Source: CAWAHD01 sp963781785
Lineage (GTDB): Bacteria > Planctomycetota > Planctomycetia > Isosphaerales > Isosphaeraceae
Direction of reading: 5' to 3'
Assembly: GCA_963781785.1 (NCBI GenBank)
Contig: CAWAHD010000001.1
Span: forward strand, 1,798,001-1,862,000
Length of the DNA stretch: 64,000 nucleotides
The position numbers were made by a program, and so were the translations under genes. The notes under the pieces are model-generated. The model did not search any database. It saw nothing but the letters and a program-made list of their open reading frames with translations, and was not told where the DNA came from. This document shows, in pieces, positions 46,212-56,715 of this stretch (within the stretch, counting starts at the first letter, position 1; each line of letters begins with the position of its first letter).

Positions 46212-48733
46212 CTATTCCCTTCGTGCGAACCGCAGCAGTCCCGCGTCGATCTCGCGCAGCACGGCGACCATGTCCGGGACCAAGCGGCGCAGATCGGTCG
46301 CGACCCATTTTTGCGTTTTCTCTCGCCATGCGTATTCGAGGGTCGACGCCTCGACGACGACATTACCGCGGAGGAACGACACGCGGTCGGCCGGAAGTGG
46401 CTCGGGGTCCCTGGTAGGCAGCAGTGAGACCGGCAGCCGGGGATTGAAATAATAGGCCGACTCACCCGGAGGGTTGTCGTCGACCGGGAGATCGGTCGCC
46501 GCGACATGAAACCGGGCATCAAGGATCGACCGCTTGGTTGGAAACAACGGGTCAAGCACCGATTGGCTGGTCCCATCCCTCGACCGAGTGTCCAGGAACC
46601 GGTCGGCCCCCTTGCGGAGCCAGAACAGGGCCAGCGCGGCGTCACGGTGGGGACAGACCCAGATGTCAAGCGTCAGCGGGCCTGCGGCGACCATCGCTGT
46701 AGCGGGTGGCGCCGGGTATGTGGTCTCGAAGCGGACGAGCTGGGTTTCGATCATCACCGCCGTGCTCGGGCGCGGAGCCGCCTTGACCGCCTCGCCGAAC
46801 CGAGCGCTCTTGGTGACCGCGATCTGGACCAGTGCGGTCAACCGATCCGCATCGTCGGGAGCGAATCCGGAGAGGTCAGCGGTGAGGGGGTATTGAGCGG
46901 GATCATTGTCGTTGCGCCGGAGCGGGCTGGTGATCCTGGTGTCAGCTCCGGCCATGGTGGCCATCGCATCCATCACCTTGACGAGGTGTTGCTCGATCCA
47001 GGCGGATTGCGCCGCGGCCGAGGATCGCGTCAGGTTGCGCGTCGTGGGTGCAGGACTTGGCGAGCGCTCTGAACCGGCGCCACCGGAGCCGGTGCGGCCG
47101 GGTTCATCCCGCCCCGCGCTCGTGGTGAGGCCCCGATCGATCGCATGCAGCACAGCCACGACGTCCGGGACACATTCCCGCAGCGACCAGGCCAGCCATT
47201 CCTTCTCGCCATGGCGGCGCGTCCATTCGACGGTCGATGCTTCGACGACAACGTTGCCCCGGATGAACGAGAGGCGGTCAGCCGGCATCGGCTCGTGGCC
47301 CTTGGGAAGCAGGATCGCAATCGCCAGGCGCGGGTTGAACCGGTAGGCCGACTCGCCAGGCGGATCGAGGTCGGCGGTCATCGCGGGCAATGTCGCCGGA
47401 TATCCGGGTTCGCGGATCGTCCGCTTGATGGTTTCATCCGAGCTCGTGTCCAGGAGTGAAGTGCGGCCCTCGCGGAGCCGGTAAAGCGCCAGCGCCGTTT
47501 CGCGATCGGGGCAGACCCACGCGTCGATTGTGAGCGGACCCGGCTCGAGAACCTTCGAGGCCAACGGCGCCGGGTAAGTCACTTCGACCCGGGCGACGTG
47601 CGAGAACTTCATGACCGTGACGGCTGGCTGCGGCCGGGACTTGGCGCTCGGTCCGTAGCGGGGATTCGCGGAAACGGCGTTCTGGATCAGGGCGGAGCAC
47701 CGCTCCAGCTCGCCCGGAGCGGGCCCGCCCCCGGCCTTGGGACTCGTGGGAGACGGCGCCTTCGTTGCGGCGAGTGGACCCGCGATCCCGGTGCGTAACT
47801 CGGGCGAATCGGCCATGGCCGCCACGAGCTTGGGAAGGTTTTCATCGAGCCAGGCCGATTGCTCGGACGCCGAGACTTGCGTCAGACCGGGCTTGGGGAC
47901 TGCAAGGCGCCGGGACGGCTGGAGACTGGCTCCGATCGTTCCCGTCTTGCCGGGCTCTTCGCGCCGCGCACTCCGGTCCAGGCCATGATCAATCGCCCGC
48001 ATCACGCCGGCGACATCTGGGCGCAGTGCTCGAGCCGTACGGCCAGCCATTTATTCTGCTCACGGAACCACGCCAATTCGACGGTCGACGCTTCGACGAC
48101 GACGTTGCCGCGGAGGAACGAGAGGCGGTCCTCGGGCATGGGCTTGTGGCCCTTCTCGAGAAAGACCGAGATCGCCATCCTCGGGAAGATCCATGAGGCG
48201 GCCTCACCGGGAGGTTGCTGATCCTTGGCGATCTCGGGCGCGGCGTAATGCAACCGTGGGTCGAGGATCCTTTGCTTCATCGTTTGTGGCATCCGGGCCA
48301 GGACGTTGATGCCCCCCCGTCGGCACCAGAACAGCGCGAGGGCCGTATCACGATCCGGGCAGACCCAGATGTCGAAGGTCAGGGGGCCCGGCTCGAGAGC
48401 GGCAGAGGCCGGCGGCGCCGGGTACGTGATCGCCACCCTGACCGTATGCGTCTGCGGCATCCCGGTCACCGTCGGCTTCGGCTTGGCCGTGGCACCAACA
48501 CCGTACCGGGGATTGTCGGCGACGGCGGAATGGACGAGTGCGGTCAACCGCTCCAGGTCACCCGGGGCCAGCGCCGCCGCCAGCGGTGTCAACGAGACCG
48601 GTGGAACCTTCGTGGCGACGAGTGATCCAGCGATCCTGGCCTGCGCCTCGGGCGAGGCGGCCGTCAGGGACAGGAGCTTGGGGAGGTTCTCGTCGAGCCA
48701 GTCTGACTGCTCGGCGGCCGAGACTTCGAGCAG
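46212..48733 (-). repeat. three-fold protein-coding tandem repeat
   Basis: The three units, about 780 bases each, share aligned motifs in the same order but differ at most codons, so the duplication is old. It is coding and in phase apart from the frameshift in unit 1. Confidence 0.75.
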
Positions 48734-48862
48734 GCCGGGCTCGTGAAGTCGCTGGGCGTTGCGAGACAGCGGCGGTTTGTCGGCTTGCGGGCCAGCCACG
48801 GTCGCCAGAACGAGCGCCAGCGCGCCAAATACCGCGGTTCCGGCTGCTGCGAACTTCCTCAT
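46212..48862 (-). CDS. secreted protein of three tandem copies of an unrecognised domain, frameshifted
   Basis: About 883 residues across a one-base break near 48025. ATG 48862 has GGAGG eight bases upstream. A signal peptide (MRKFAAAGTAVFGALALVLA to AGPQA) precedes three copies of a roughly 260-residue unit at about 48733-47958, 47882-47115 and 47033-46215. Each unit has an AEQSxWLDENLPKL-type helix, then TYPAPPASxxxEPGPLTxDI, WVCPDRDTALALFWLR, PPGESAYxFNPRL and DRLSFLRGNVVVEASTVEW, ending in PDVVAVLxAIDxGL. Unit 1 is broken inside its last motif (EHC then RPDVAGVMRAIDHGL), so the break is clear. I do not recognise the domain. Export and triplication suggest binding or structural use outside the cell. 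Confidence 0.75.
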
Positions 48863-48972
48863 GTGGGCCACCTCCGGTATCCGCTGACACTACGCCATTC
48901 CACAGTTGCTTGGAATAGGAGCTGACTCCCGGTGGATCTGGCTGTGGCGTGCTCGCTTCAGTCTTGAGGTGC

Positions 48973-49015
48973 AGAATTCGTGTCAGTTGATTAAAAATGA
49001 ACTGACACCAATTCT
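48973..49015. repeat. 16-bp inverted repeat (dispersed family, copy 2)
   Basis: AGAATTCGTGTCAGTT at 48973-48988 pairs with AACTGACACCAATTCT at 49000-49015, one mismatch. The layout and the AAAAATGAAC core match the element at 22848-22890. It lies between two minus-strand genes. Confidence 0.7.
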
Positions 49016-49037
49016 GTGGCGAAATCCGGGCCTTGCG

Positions 49038-51323
49038 TCAACGGCTCACCAGCTTCGCGGCCACCGCGCTGGCGACGACTTCCTGTATCGCTTGATCCAG
49101 CCGCCGAAAGTCGACCGGTTTGATCAGGTGGAGTGCGAAGCCGGCCGAGCGGCTTTGCTCGACGTCTTCTGGCGACCCGAATCCCGAGAGCGCAATCCCG
49201 GGAAGCGGCCGGCTGGCCCGCAGTCTCCACATCAGCTCGAGCCCGCTGCCGTCCGGTAGCTCGATATCGCTGATCAAGCAGTCGAATTCCGCTTCAGAAG
49301 CCAGCGCCAGGGCGGTCGCCACCGAGTCGGCCGTTCGGACCAGGTACCCCCGCATGGTCAAAATCTTCGAGAGATACTTGAGAGTGTCCTGGTTATCGTC
49401 AACCAGAAGGGTTCGCCAGGGCCGGTGCGGCCGGGCCGCGCCTGTGACCAGGTGGGCGTCTGCACCCGTCTGGGAATCGTAATCGGGTGCCTCGAGCGGC
49501 CGCTCCGCCGGGGCGCCGACCGTGGACATTTCGAGTGTAAACGTGGCGCCCTTCCCAAGGCCGGCGCTGGCCGCCCAGAGCCGGCCGCCGTGCTGTTCGA
49601 CGATCGAGCGGCTGATCGTCAGCCCCAGCCCCAGGCCGCCGAACTGGCGCGTCGCCGAGGTCCCTCCCTGCTCGAGGATGTCGAAGATCCGCGGCAAGAT
49701 CCGCGGCTCGATACCGATACCCTCATCGCTGACCACGATCAAAAGCCCATCGCCATTCGCTCCATTCGAACCGGGCTCGCGATCGCGCGACTCGACCTTC
49801 ACCTGTCCCCCAGTGGGCGTGAACTTGATGGCGTTCTTGATCAGGTTCCAGAGGACCTGCTGGAACCTTGCCGGGTCGGCGTCGACGTGATGGTCGCTCG
49901 CGGCGAGGTCGACGACCAGCCGCAGCCGCGCGCGCTCGAAGTCGTCGCGGCAGATCTCGATGACCTGATCCACCAGTTCATGAGCGTCGACAATCTCGCG
50001 CTTGAGGTAGAGTCTGCCGCGGCTGATTCGCGACAGGTCGAGGAGATCATCGATGAGCCGGGCTTCCAGGGCGACATTGCGGCGGATCATTTCCAGGACT
50101 GGTCCCATGGTCTCGGGCGTGTCGGGGTCGGCGAGCATGGCGGTGACGGTGGCCAGGACAGGGGTGAGCGGCGTCCTCAGCTCGTGGGAGAGCGTGGCGA
50201 GGAAGCGATCCTTGGCGCGATTGGCCGTCTCGGCCTCGGCGCGGGCGGCCTGCTCGCGAAGCATGCGGACCCGTTCCTCCGCGGCCCTCTTATGTTCGGT
50301 GATGTCGCGGAGGACCAGCACCCAACCCGACGGGCAGCCGGCCTCGCCGAGCCGGGAGATCTGCGCGTCGAACGACGACGGCCGGGCCGAGTCCCCGCCG
50401 ACCAGCTCGAAACTCGCCTCACCGTGCTCCGCGATCCCCGCCAACCGTTCCGCCAGGATGCTCCAGTGCGAGAAGACACGATCGGCCAGGGCGCCCAGAA
50501 CTTCGGGATATGGCCGGCCGGCCAGCGGCCGGGCCGCCGGGTTCAGTTCGACAATCCGGCCCCATCGGTCGATCACGACCACCGGGTCGTTCATCCCTTT
50601 CACCACGGCCGCCCATGCCACCGGCGTCAGATCCAGCAGCCGGTATCGCAACAAACCCGGTAAAAACGCCAGCCCCGTTACGCCGAAGGTCATCGCGGCC
50701 GCATCGACGTAGATCCAGCCGAAGACCTGCGACATGTCGATCATGCTGACCACCCAGGGGAGGATCACTGCGAACAGCAAGACCGCGGACTGGGCGCGGT
50801 ACACCCCGGCCGACCGGACCACGGCCTGGGCCAATAGCACCGTCTCGACCGCGATCAGAAGGTAACAGTAGGAAAAATGCGCCCAGAAGCCGGGCCCGTA
50901 CTCGGGTTTCGCGAGTTGGAGCCCATCGATCACGAGATGGTCGTGCTTGGTCCAGTAAAGGTGATGCCACGAATTGGTCCAGGCGACGAGAACCATCGCT
51001 ACTGCTGGCGCAGAGATCGCGGCGAACCGGCGGAACTTCAGCCAGTCGGTACAGCCGGTGTAGCGAAGGACGAAGGCCAGCATGCCCAGGACCGTGATCA
51101 CCGCGCCGGCGACCCGGAAGTTATTGCTGATCTGCTTGAGTTCGCCATCGACAAGGACCAGCTCGAGCGCTTCGAAGAAAGCCCAGGCGGCCTCACCGGC
51201 CATCATGACGGTGAACGCCGGGGCCATGGGCAGCCCGCGACGCCGTGACGCAAAGACCGCGAGCGCGGCGGAGATCACGGCGGCGACGCCGAATGGGATC
51301 GCGCGGAGATCGGCTTGAAACAT
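49038..51323 (-). CDS. hybrid histidine kinase (7TM-PAS-HisKA-HATPase-receiver)
   Basis: 761 residues from ATG 51323; a TTG/ATG 105-111 bases upstream is possible. Seven membrane helices fill about 5-235 (for example AIPFGVAAVISAALAVFAS), then a PAS domain (VKGMNDPVVVIDRWGRIVEL). HisKA follows with FLATLSHELRTPLTPVLATV (phospho-acceptor His380), and the ATPase with LWNLIKNAIKFTPTGG, VSDEGIGIEP and FGGLGLGLTISRSIVEQHGG. A receiver domain ends the protein, with LLVDDNQD, Asp686 in CLISDIELPDGSGLELMW and Lys735 in HLIKPVDF. All catalytic residues are present. Its ligand, and any partner that takes phosphate from the receiver, cannot be told. Confidence 0.9.
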   Translation of the reverse strand: MFQADLRAIPFGVAAVISAALAVFASRRRGLPMAPAFTVMMAGEAAWAFFEALELVLVDGELKQISNNFRVAGAVITVLGMLAFVLRYTGCTDWLKFRRFAAISAPAVAMVLVAWTNSWHHLYWTKHDHLVIDGLQLAKPEYGPGFWAHFSYCYLLIAVETVLLAQAVVRSAGVYRAQSAVLLFAVILPWVVSMIDMSQVFGWIYVDAAAMTFGVTGLAFLPGLLRYRLLDLTPVAWAAVVKGMNDPVVVIDRWGRIVELNPAARPLAGRPYPEVLGALADRVFSHWSILAERLAGIAEHGEASFELVGGDSARPSSFDAQISRLGEAGCPSGWVLVLRDITEHKRAAEERVRMLREQAARAEAETANRAKDRFLATLSHELRTPLTPVLATVTAMLADPDTPETMGPVLEMIRRNVALEARLIDDLLDLSRISRGRLYLKREIVDAHELVDQVIEICRDDFERARLRLVVDLAASDHHVDADPARFQQVLWNLIKNAIKFTPTGGQVKVESRDREPGSNGANGDGLLIVVSDEGIGIEPRILPRIFDILEQGGTSATRQFGGLGLGLTISRSIVEQHGGRLWAASAGLGKGATFTLEMSTVGAPAERPLEAPDYDSQTGADAHLVTGAARPHRPWRTLLVDDNQDTLKYLSKILTMRGYLVRTADSVATALALASEAEFDCLISDIELPDGSGLELMWRLRASRPLPGIALSGFGSPEDVEQSRSAGFALHLIKPVDFRRLDQAIQEVVASAVAAKLVSR

Positions 51324-51622
51324 GGTGATCCAGGCTCCCAACCAGCTCGAGCGGCTGGCAGGCGTCCCCTCCATGGGACCCGGTGGGCTCGAATCGATCG
51401 AAGCGATCGCATCAACCCAGCCGGGCATCAACACTCGCGGGACGCGATATCAGAAAGGCATGTCCTCCCATGCATCGTCGGCATCGAAAACTGTTTGGCA
51501 CGCTCCGATCATACGACGATTCACTTTCTTAGACCAGTTTCCTGTCGGCCATTGTCGCTTAATTGTACACAGCCGGCGCTGGCTTCGCGAGGGGCATTGG
51601 CGGCGGAGTGATCTGCCGAATT

Positions 51623-51670
51623 ATACCAAAGTATAGCGAAAACCGTGTATAACCGGGTATACTTTGGTAT
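51623..51670. promoter_or_regulatory. 13-bp perfect inverted repeat in AT-rich island
   Basis: ATACCAAAGTATA at 51623-51635 faces TATACTTTGGTAT at 51658-51670 exactly. The surrounding 80 bases are far more AT-rich than the window. It lies between the isomerase-like gene and the histidine kinase gene, both on the minus strand, so it can be the terminator of the first, the operator of the second, or both. Confidence 0.55.
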
Positions 51671-51708
51671 TAACCGTTTAATGGCCGAGCACGGAAAACG
51701 GGCAACCC

Positions 51709-52533
51709 TCAGTCGCCGCCAAGCGACTCTTTGAGGCACCTGATGCTCTGCCGCGCCGTGTTCTCCGCACCCGGGGAAAAGTCGAAGATCTCCACTGATA
51801 CCCACCGATCGTAGCCCGATTCCACGAGGCTCTTCATGATCGGCTTGAAGTCGACATCGCCCATCCCAGGTCCGCGCCGATTGACGTCCTGAGCGTGGAA
51901 GTGGCCGGCCTTGCCTGCATAGCGGCGGATCAGCTCCGGAACCGTCGCGCCGGTCTCGCTACTCTGGGCCTTGACGTCCATGTGTAGCTTGAAGTGAGGA
52001 TGCCCGACGCGTTCCACGAGCTCCATGGCCTGGGCACACGTGTTGATGAAGTCGGTCTCGCTCGGTGCCAGCGGCTCGAAACAGAGGTCCACACCCGCCG
52101 CGGCGACGTATGGCATGATCCGATCAAAGACTTCGAGTGCAAAGCCGAAGGCCTGGTCGAAGGTCACACCCGGCAGCAGGCTTCGCTGCTTCGGCGAGCC
52201 CAGCACCATCAGCGTACCGCCCAGATCGGCCGTCGCGCCGGCGAGGGCGACAAGGTAGTCGCCGGTCGCCCGCCGCACCGTGGCATCGGGTGATGTCAGA
52301 TACAAGCCCTCGGTCTTTGCCAGCAGCCAGTGCAGCCCGATTGTCTCGAGACCGGCATCTTCGACCATTCGCCTAAGCTCGCGGCGCCGCCCGGAGCTCA
52401 ACTCGGTGATCAGCCGTGCTAGTGTGAACGGCGCGATCTCAAGGCCGTCGTATCCGATGTCCTTGACAAGACGGCAAACTTCGCCGAATTCCATGCCTTC
52501 GAACAGCTCGTTGCAAATGCCCAGCTTGATCAT
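51709..52533 (-). CDS. sugar phosphate isomerase/epimerase-like TIM-barrel protein
   Basis: 274 residues from ATG 52533 (MIKLGICNELFEGMEFGEVC). The pattern is the xylose isomerase-like TIM barrel: GYDGLEIAPFTLARLITELS, ETIGLHWLLA, VDLCFEPLAPSETDFINTCA, FKLHMDVKAQSSETG, AGHFHAQDVNRRGPGMGDVD and RWVSVEIFDFSPGAENTARQ. The metal-binding Glu/Asp/His residues expected on strands 5-8 are visible (E in FEP, D in HMD, H in GHFH, E in SVE). It probably isomerises a sugar or a polyol; the substrate is unknown. Intact frame. Confidence 0.85.
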   Translation of the reverse strand: MIKLGICNELFEGMEFGEVCRLVKDIGYDGLEIAPFTLARLITELSSGRRRELRRMVEDAGLETIGLHWLLAKTEGLYLTSPDATVRRATGDYLVALAGATADLGGTLMVLGSPKQRSLLPGVTFDQAFGFALEVFDRIMPYVAAAGVDLCFEPLAPSETDFINTCAQAMELVERVGHPHFKLHMDVKAQSSETGATVPELIRRYAGKAGHFHAQDVNRRGPGMGDVDFKPIMKSLVESGYDRWVSVEIFDFSPGAENTARQSIRCLKESLGGD

Positions 52534-52843
52534 GATGATGGCTCGACTCGGTTGGGTTGCTATTCGAAGTAAAACGAAGGATTCGAGAATGCGCTCTGCC
52601 CCGCGTCTATCATATTGTCGGGCCACCGCATCGGGGCGGCAAGGCCAGGAGGACCTGGAGCGACCGTATGGGCGAGAGATTCGTTACCCCGCCTCCTGTC
52701 GGGACTGGCCGCGCATTTCACTCGAAAAGAATTTCGTTGACACCCCTGTGCAGCGGCGATATTTGTAGTCATACGACTTGATTCGTAATCTGCCCGCGAG
52801 CCCGTTGCGATCGTCCAATCGCCTTTGAGAAGGCTGATACCTC

Positions 52844-53702
52844 ATGAACGCTGCGGTGAGCTTGATCGTCGTCTGCGCCGCCACGATGCAGGCGAAGGAC
52901 GATTCTGCGTCCAGAGAGTCTGCCAGGAGCAAGCACGAACGGATCCTCGAGATTTATACGGGCGATGCGGCCGAATTCACGATCTACCGCGACGCCAGCC
53001 GCAAAGACATGGCGGAGCTCCGGCGTGAGCCGGTCCTTGTCTGCTCGAACCCGGCGCGAGGGTGGGGATGGCGCCGTCTTTGTGTGGACGTACCGCGGCC
53101 GCCCCGAGGTCATCGGCATGTTGTTTTCGTTCCCCACGACGGGGCCGCGCCATCTGTACCATGAGTTTCACTCGCTGTCGCTGTCCGTACTCGACGTCTC
53201 TCGCGCCGGTACGCATGCTCGAACCTGGACGCCGTCGGCCCCGGGCATCGAGCTGGCAGCGCTCTCAGGCGCGCCAGTTCCCGCGCGATCCGCCGCGCAG
53301 CGGCTGGCACAGATGCGTGCCCTGAGCCGCGATTTTTCGGCTTCGACCATGGACGGCGCGGAGCGGCGACTGGAGTTGCGTCTCTTGCCGCAGCCCCTCT
53401 ATCGCTATGAAAGCGCCGATCCCGCCGTGCTCGACGGGGCGCTCTTCGCGTTCGTCGCTTCGACCGATCCCGAAGCACTGGTGGTCATGGAGGCACGCAA
53501 ATCGGCCGCAGCCGATGGCCCCGTCTGGGACTACGCCATCTGCCGACTCACGGACCTCCGCCTGGTGGTACGGCACAAAGGAAAGGAAGTGTTTACCGCC
53601 CCGTTGATCTCGCATAATGCGCCCGTGCAAGACTCCAAGCAACGTTTCCGCGGGTACTACGACCGGGACATCCCTGCGATCGAAGAGACGAAGGCACCGT
53701 GA
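52844..53702 (+). CDS. planctomycete secreted hypothetical protein, frameshifted
   Basis: About 285 residues across a break. The N-terminus is a signal-like MNAAVSLIVVCAATMQAKDD. The first frame gives EFTIYRDASRKDMAELRREP and LVCSNPARG; near 53057-53064, in a GGGTGGGG run, the reading moves to DGAVFVWTYRGRPEVIGMLF and runs to 53702. The second part contains YHEFHSLSLSVLDVSRAGTH, LELRLLPQPLYRYESADPAV and DGALFAFVASTDPEALVVME, typical of a family abundant in planctomycetes. I know no function for it. Confidence 0.7.
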
Positions 53703-53985
53703 GCCAGCGGCGTCACGACGAACCCATCCTTGTGGCGCGGTCTGCCGCGGCCGCTGCCTTTGGTTGTTTGGCTCGTTTCCGCACAGCCCACCAGAAATCT
53801 CCCCCGGATAGGCCTTCCTCATCCTTTCTGGTCCGTCGGCTCAATCTGACGGTTCAAGTACGTTCCAAATCCTGCCGGTCACTCTATAATCGATGATTAC
53901 CAATTGACGAAGATTGCGCGGGCGATCCTGGAGTGCCTGGGTTTCGCGTCGCCTCGCGGAATTCCATTGGTCGGGGATCGCCCGG

Positions 53986-55539
53986 ATGTCGCCTTCACAG
54001 TCACCAATGCCCGATCCGAGCGACGGCGATCTGACCGAGCCCCCGCCGAGCGACCTGTCGGAGTACACCTGGGACGACTCCGAGACCGCGCGTGTGGAGC
54101 CCGGCGCGGGTGAATCTCGCCGAGAGAGCACCGGATCTGGTACCGAGCGGTCGATCGGCGACGACATCGGCCGGTTTATCGACACCCTGATTCAGACCCG
54201 CCTGGTGGGCGAGTCCGAGATATCCACACTGTCGGCGCGGCTATTTCCCGGCGGAGAGCACGGGGACGTCCAGCTTTTCGCTGCCGAGTTGATCCGGCTG
54301 GGCAAGCTCACGCCCTATCAAGCTGCGGCCATTCGTCAGGGGAAGACCAAGGGGCTGTCGATCGGCAACTACATCGTGCTTGACAAGATCGCTTCAGGCG
54401 GCATGGGCCTGGTCTTGAGGGCTCGCCACCAGCAGCTCGAGCGAATCGTCGCGCTCAAGTTGTTGCCGCCCTCGTTCAGCCGAGATAAAGCGGCCGTGAA
54501 GCGCTTTCGCCGTGAAGCCACGGCTGTCGCCAGGTTTCGCCATCCCAATATCGTCGCGGCCATCGACGCGGGCGAAACCCATGGGCTGCTCTTCCTGGTC
54601 ATGGAGTTCGTCGAGGGCCGGGATCTATCCAGGACCGTCAAGGAGAAGGGTCCCTTGTCGGTTGCCCAGACGATCGATTGCATCATCCAGGCAGCCCGCG
54701 GGCTGCAAGAAGCTCATGATCACGGCATCGTTCATCGGGACATCAAGCCCGCCAATCTTCTGCTCGATTCGTCGGGCACGGTCAAGATTCTCGACCTCGG
54801 CCTGGCACGCGTGAATCAACCTCAGGAGTTCCTCGCCGCCGATGGGTCCGCGCTCGACTTGACGGTCAGCGGGTCGATCGTGGGCACCGTCGACTATATG
54901 TCGCCCGAGCAGGCCTATGACCCAAGAATGGCCGACGGCCGTTCCGACATTTACTCCCTTGGGTGCACCCTCTACTATCTCCTGACTGGCAAGCCCCCGT
55001 TTGGCGGCCAGACGTTCATGGAACGGCTGCTCGGCCACCGCGAACGGCCGATCCCGTCTCTCCGGGCATCCCGGCAGGACGTCGCTCTTTCTCTCGACGC
55101 CACGTTCCAGTCGCTACTCGCCAAGTCGCCCGAAGGCCGCCCCCAGACCATGGCCGCCGTCATCAGCGAGCTCGAGGGGTGCCGAAGTGCCGCTCGGCAC
55201 AAAACACCGCGCCCGCTCATGGTGTTCGACGATCGAGATGAGGCGACCCGCGAGCGCGAGTCGACTTACCAGTACGTACGACCGAAGCACGATTCAACCC
55301 CACCCAGATCCGGAGTTGTCTCGAGTGTCTTCGTGAGGAGCCGAGGCGCCGGCAGCCCCCGGTTCGAGAAACCACGAAGCGCACGATCGCGGCGCGGCTG
55401 GCGGTTTATTGCCTCTCTCCTGTTCCGACCATTTCGAGGACTGCTCGATTCGTCGAATCTGCCTGCAATCCGGCGCGTCATCGCAGCCATTCTGATCCTC
55501 GCGCTCGGATTGTACCTGGCACGGCGCCTGCTGCGTTAG
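53986..55539 (+). CDS. membrane-anchored Ser/Thr protein kinase
   Basis: 517 residues from ATG 53986 (GGGGAT upstream); an ATG at 54007 is possible. A 50-residue acidic N-terminus and a short helical domain (GKLTPYQAAAIRQGKTKGLS) precede the kinase: LDKIASGGMGLVLRARHQQL, ALKLL, VHRDIKPANLLLDSSGTVKI (catalytic Asp) and LDLGLARV, where DLG replaces DFG. SPEQAYDPRMADGRSDIYSL is the activation-loop end. A C-terminal helix (IRRVIAAILILALGLYLARR) anchors the protein as a tail-anchored kinase. Targets unknown. Intact frame. Confidence 0.85.
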   Translation: MSPSQSPMPDPSDGDLTEPPPSDLSEYTWDDSETARVEPGAGESRRESTGSGTERSIGDDIGRFIDTLIQTRLVGESEISTLSARLFPGGEHGDVQLFAAELIRLGKLTPYQAAAIRQGKTKGLSIGNYIVLDKIASGGMGLVLRARHQQLERIVALKLLPPSFSRDKAAVKRFRREATAVARFRHPNIVAAIDAGETHGLLFLVMEFVEGRDLSRTVKEKGPLSVAQTIDCIIQAARGLQEAHDHGIVHRDIKPANLLLDSSGTVKILDLGLARVNQPQEFLAADGSALDLTVSGSIVGTVDYMSPEQAYDPRMADGRSDIYSLGCTLYYLLTGKPPFGGQTFMERLLGHRERPIPSLRASRQDVALSLDATFQSLLAKSPEGRPQTMAAVISELEGCRSAARHKTPRPLMVFDDRDEATRERESTYQYVRPKHDSTPPRSGVVSSVFVRSRGAGSPRFEKPRSARSRRGWRFIASLLFRPFRGLLDSSNLPAIRRVIAAILILALGLYLARRLLR

Positions 55540-55571
55540 CCCGGCGCAGCGCCGGCAGAAGTGAGTACTCC

Positions 55572-56485
55572 ATGCCATCAGGCTTTTTTTGGGTCTCCCT
55601 CCTGGTCATGTTCGTTGCGATACGGTTAGGGATAAACCGATTATTATACGAGATGCCGCGCCGATACCGACTGCTCGGGGTAGCCGTGATCGGCGCTCTT
55701 TGCCTGGCGGCGACGTTCTTGATCCCGACGCGCGACCCTGTCCGTCGGCGAACAGACCAGATCACCATGCTGGTTGTTCTGGCCGTTTGCGCGCTGGTCG
55801 CCGCCGTCGTCAGCTTCAGGCGGTCACGAGCCGTCCGGATGTTCGCCGAATGGGCCATCACTCATGGCTTCACGGTTACGTCCGAGTCTCGGGCCCCGGC
55901 TCGAGAGACTCTCCCGGAGAGCTTGCTTGAGCTTCCCCTCTTGCGCAGGCGCGCGAGCCGGAAACACACTGTGTGCTGAAGCGCAACGATCAGATCCACG
56001 ATCTGGAGACGCTGATCCTCGGTTTGGTGACGTCACGAATTGTTCGCAGCGCTTGGGTGGGCGGGCCCACGGACCGGCCGCTCGTGATGACGGTCTTCGC
56101 GTTCCGGCGACACAAGCTTCACTTGCCCGCATTTGATCTGCGGCTGGCGAAGGTTGCCGAGCTCTTGCGCGACAACGGCGTGGACTCGACGCGAGTCGAG
56201 CTGAGCGAAAAACCGCGGTTTGCGGAGCGGTACGTGCTCCATGCCGGGCTAGCGGCGGACCTTGGGCGCTTCTTCAACGATGACGTTGTGAATGCGTTGG
56301 AACGAGAGCCAAGCTGGTGTCTGGAAGGACTCGGAGAATGGTGCATCGCCTACCGCTATCACCAGATATTCTGGACGCTCCGCGCCGGCGGGTTCGAAGA
56401 CTGCACGGGATCTGATCAGCTTTCCGCTCGGCTCAAGACCGCGGAGCACTTGTTCGGGCTCATGATCGCGGGACTTTCGCGATGA
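55572..56485 (+). CDS. membrane hypothetical protein of a planctomycete family, split by frameshift
   Basis: The first frame, to 55979, has two membrane helices (FWVSLLVMFVAIRLGINRLL; LLGVAVIGALCLAATFLIPT; then MLVVLAVCALVAAVVSF) and RMFAEWAITHGFTVTSESRA, ending LLELPLLRRRASRKHTVC. The second frame, starting at GTG 55973 inside the overlap GTGCTGA, goes on LKRNDQIHDLETLILGLVTS, LVMTVFAFRRHKLHLPAFDL and FAERYVLHAGLAADLGRFFN. In relatives that I recall, these two parts are one protein of about 300 residues, so a one-base error near 55970 is likely. Two coupled genes are the alternative. Function unknown. Confidence 0.6.
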
Positions 56486-56715
56486 ACCGCCGATCGCCCG
56501 GATGAACGGATCGCTGGGGGTTACACCCTGCGGCCGCCCAGGCCCCCGCGGATACCCTCGACGTGAGCGCAAGGTCCATCAATGAGTGATGAATACCCCC
56601 CCAAAAAAAGTTACTCCCGGTGCCCTTGGCATGACGCCATCTGCCACCGGAACGGCGGATTGACGCCAATACTGCGAGCGTCCCGGTTCCCTTCGGCCCG
56701 CGCCGAGGGCACTGC

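Noticed and set aside
56119..56346. Short minus-strand frame in the hypothetical gene
   Set aside because: It is antisense to a frame with clear family similarity.
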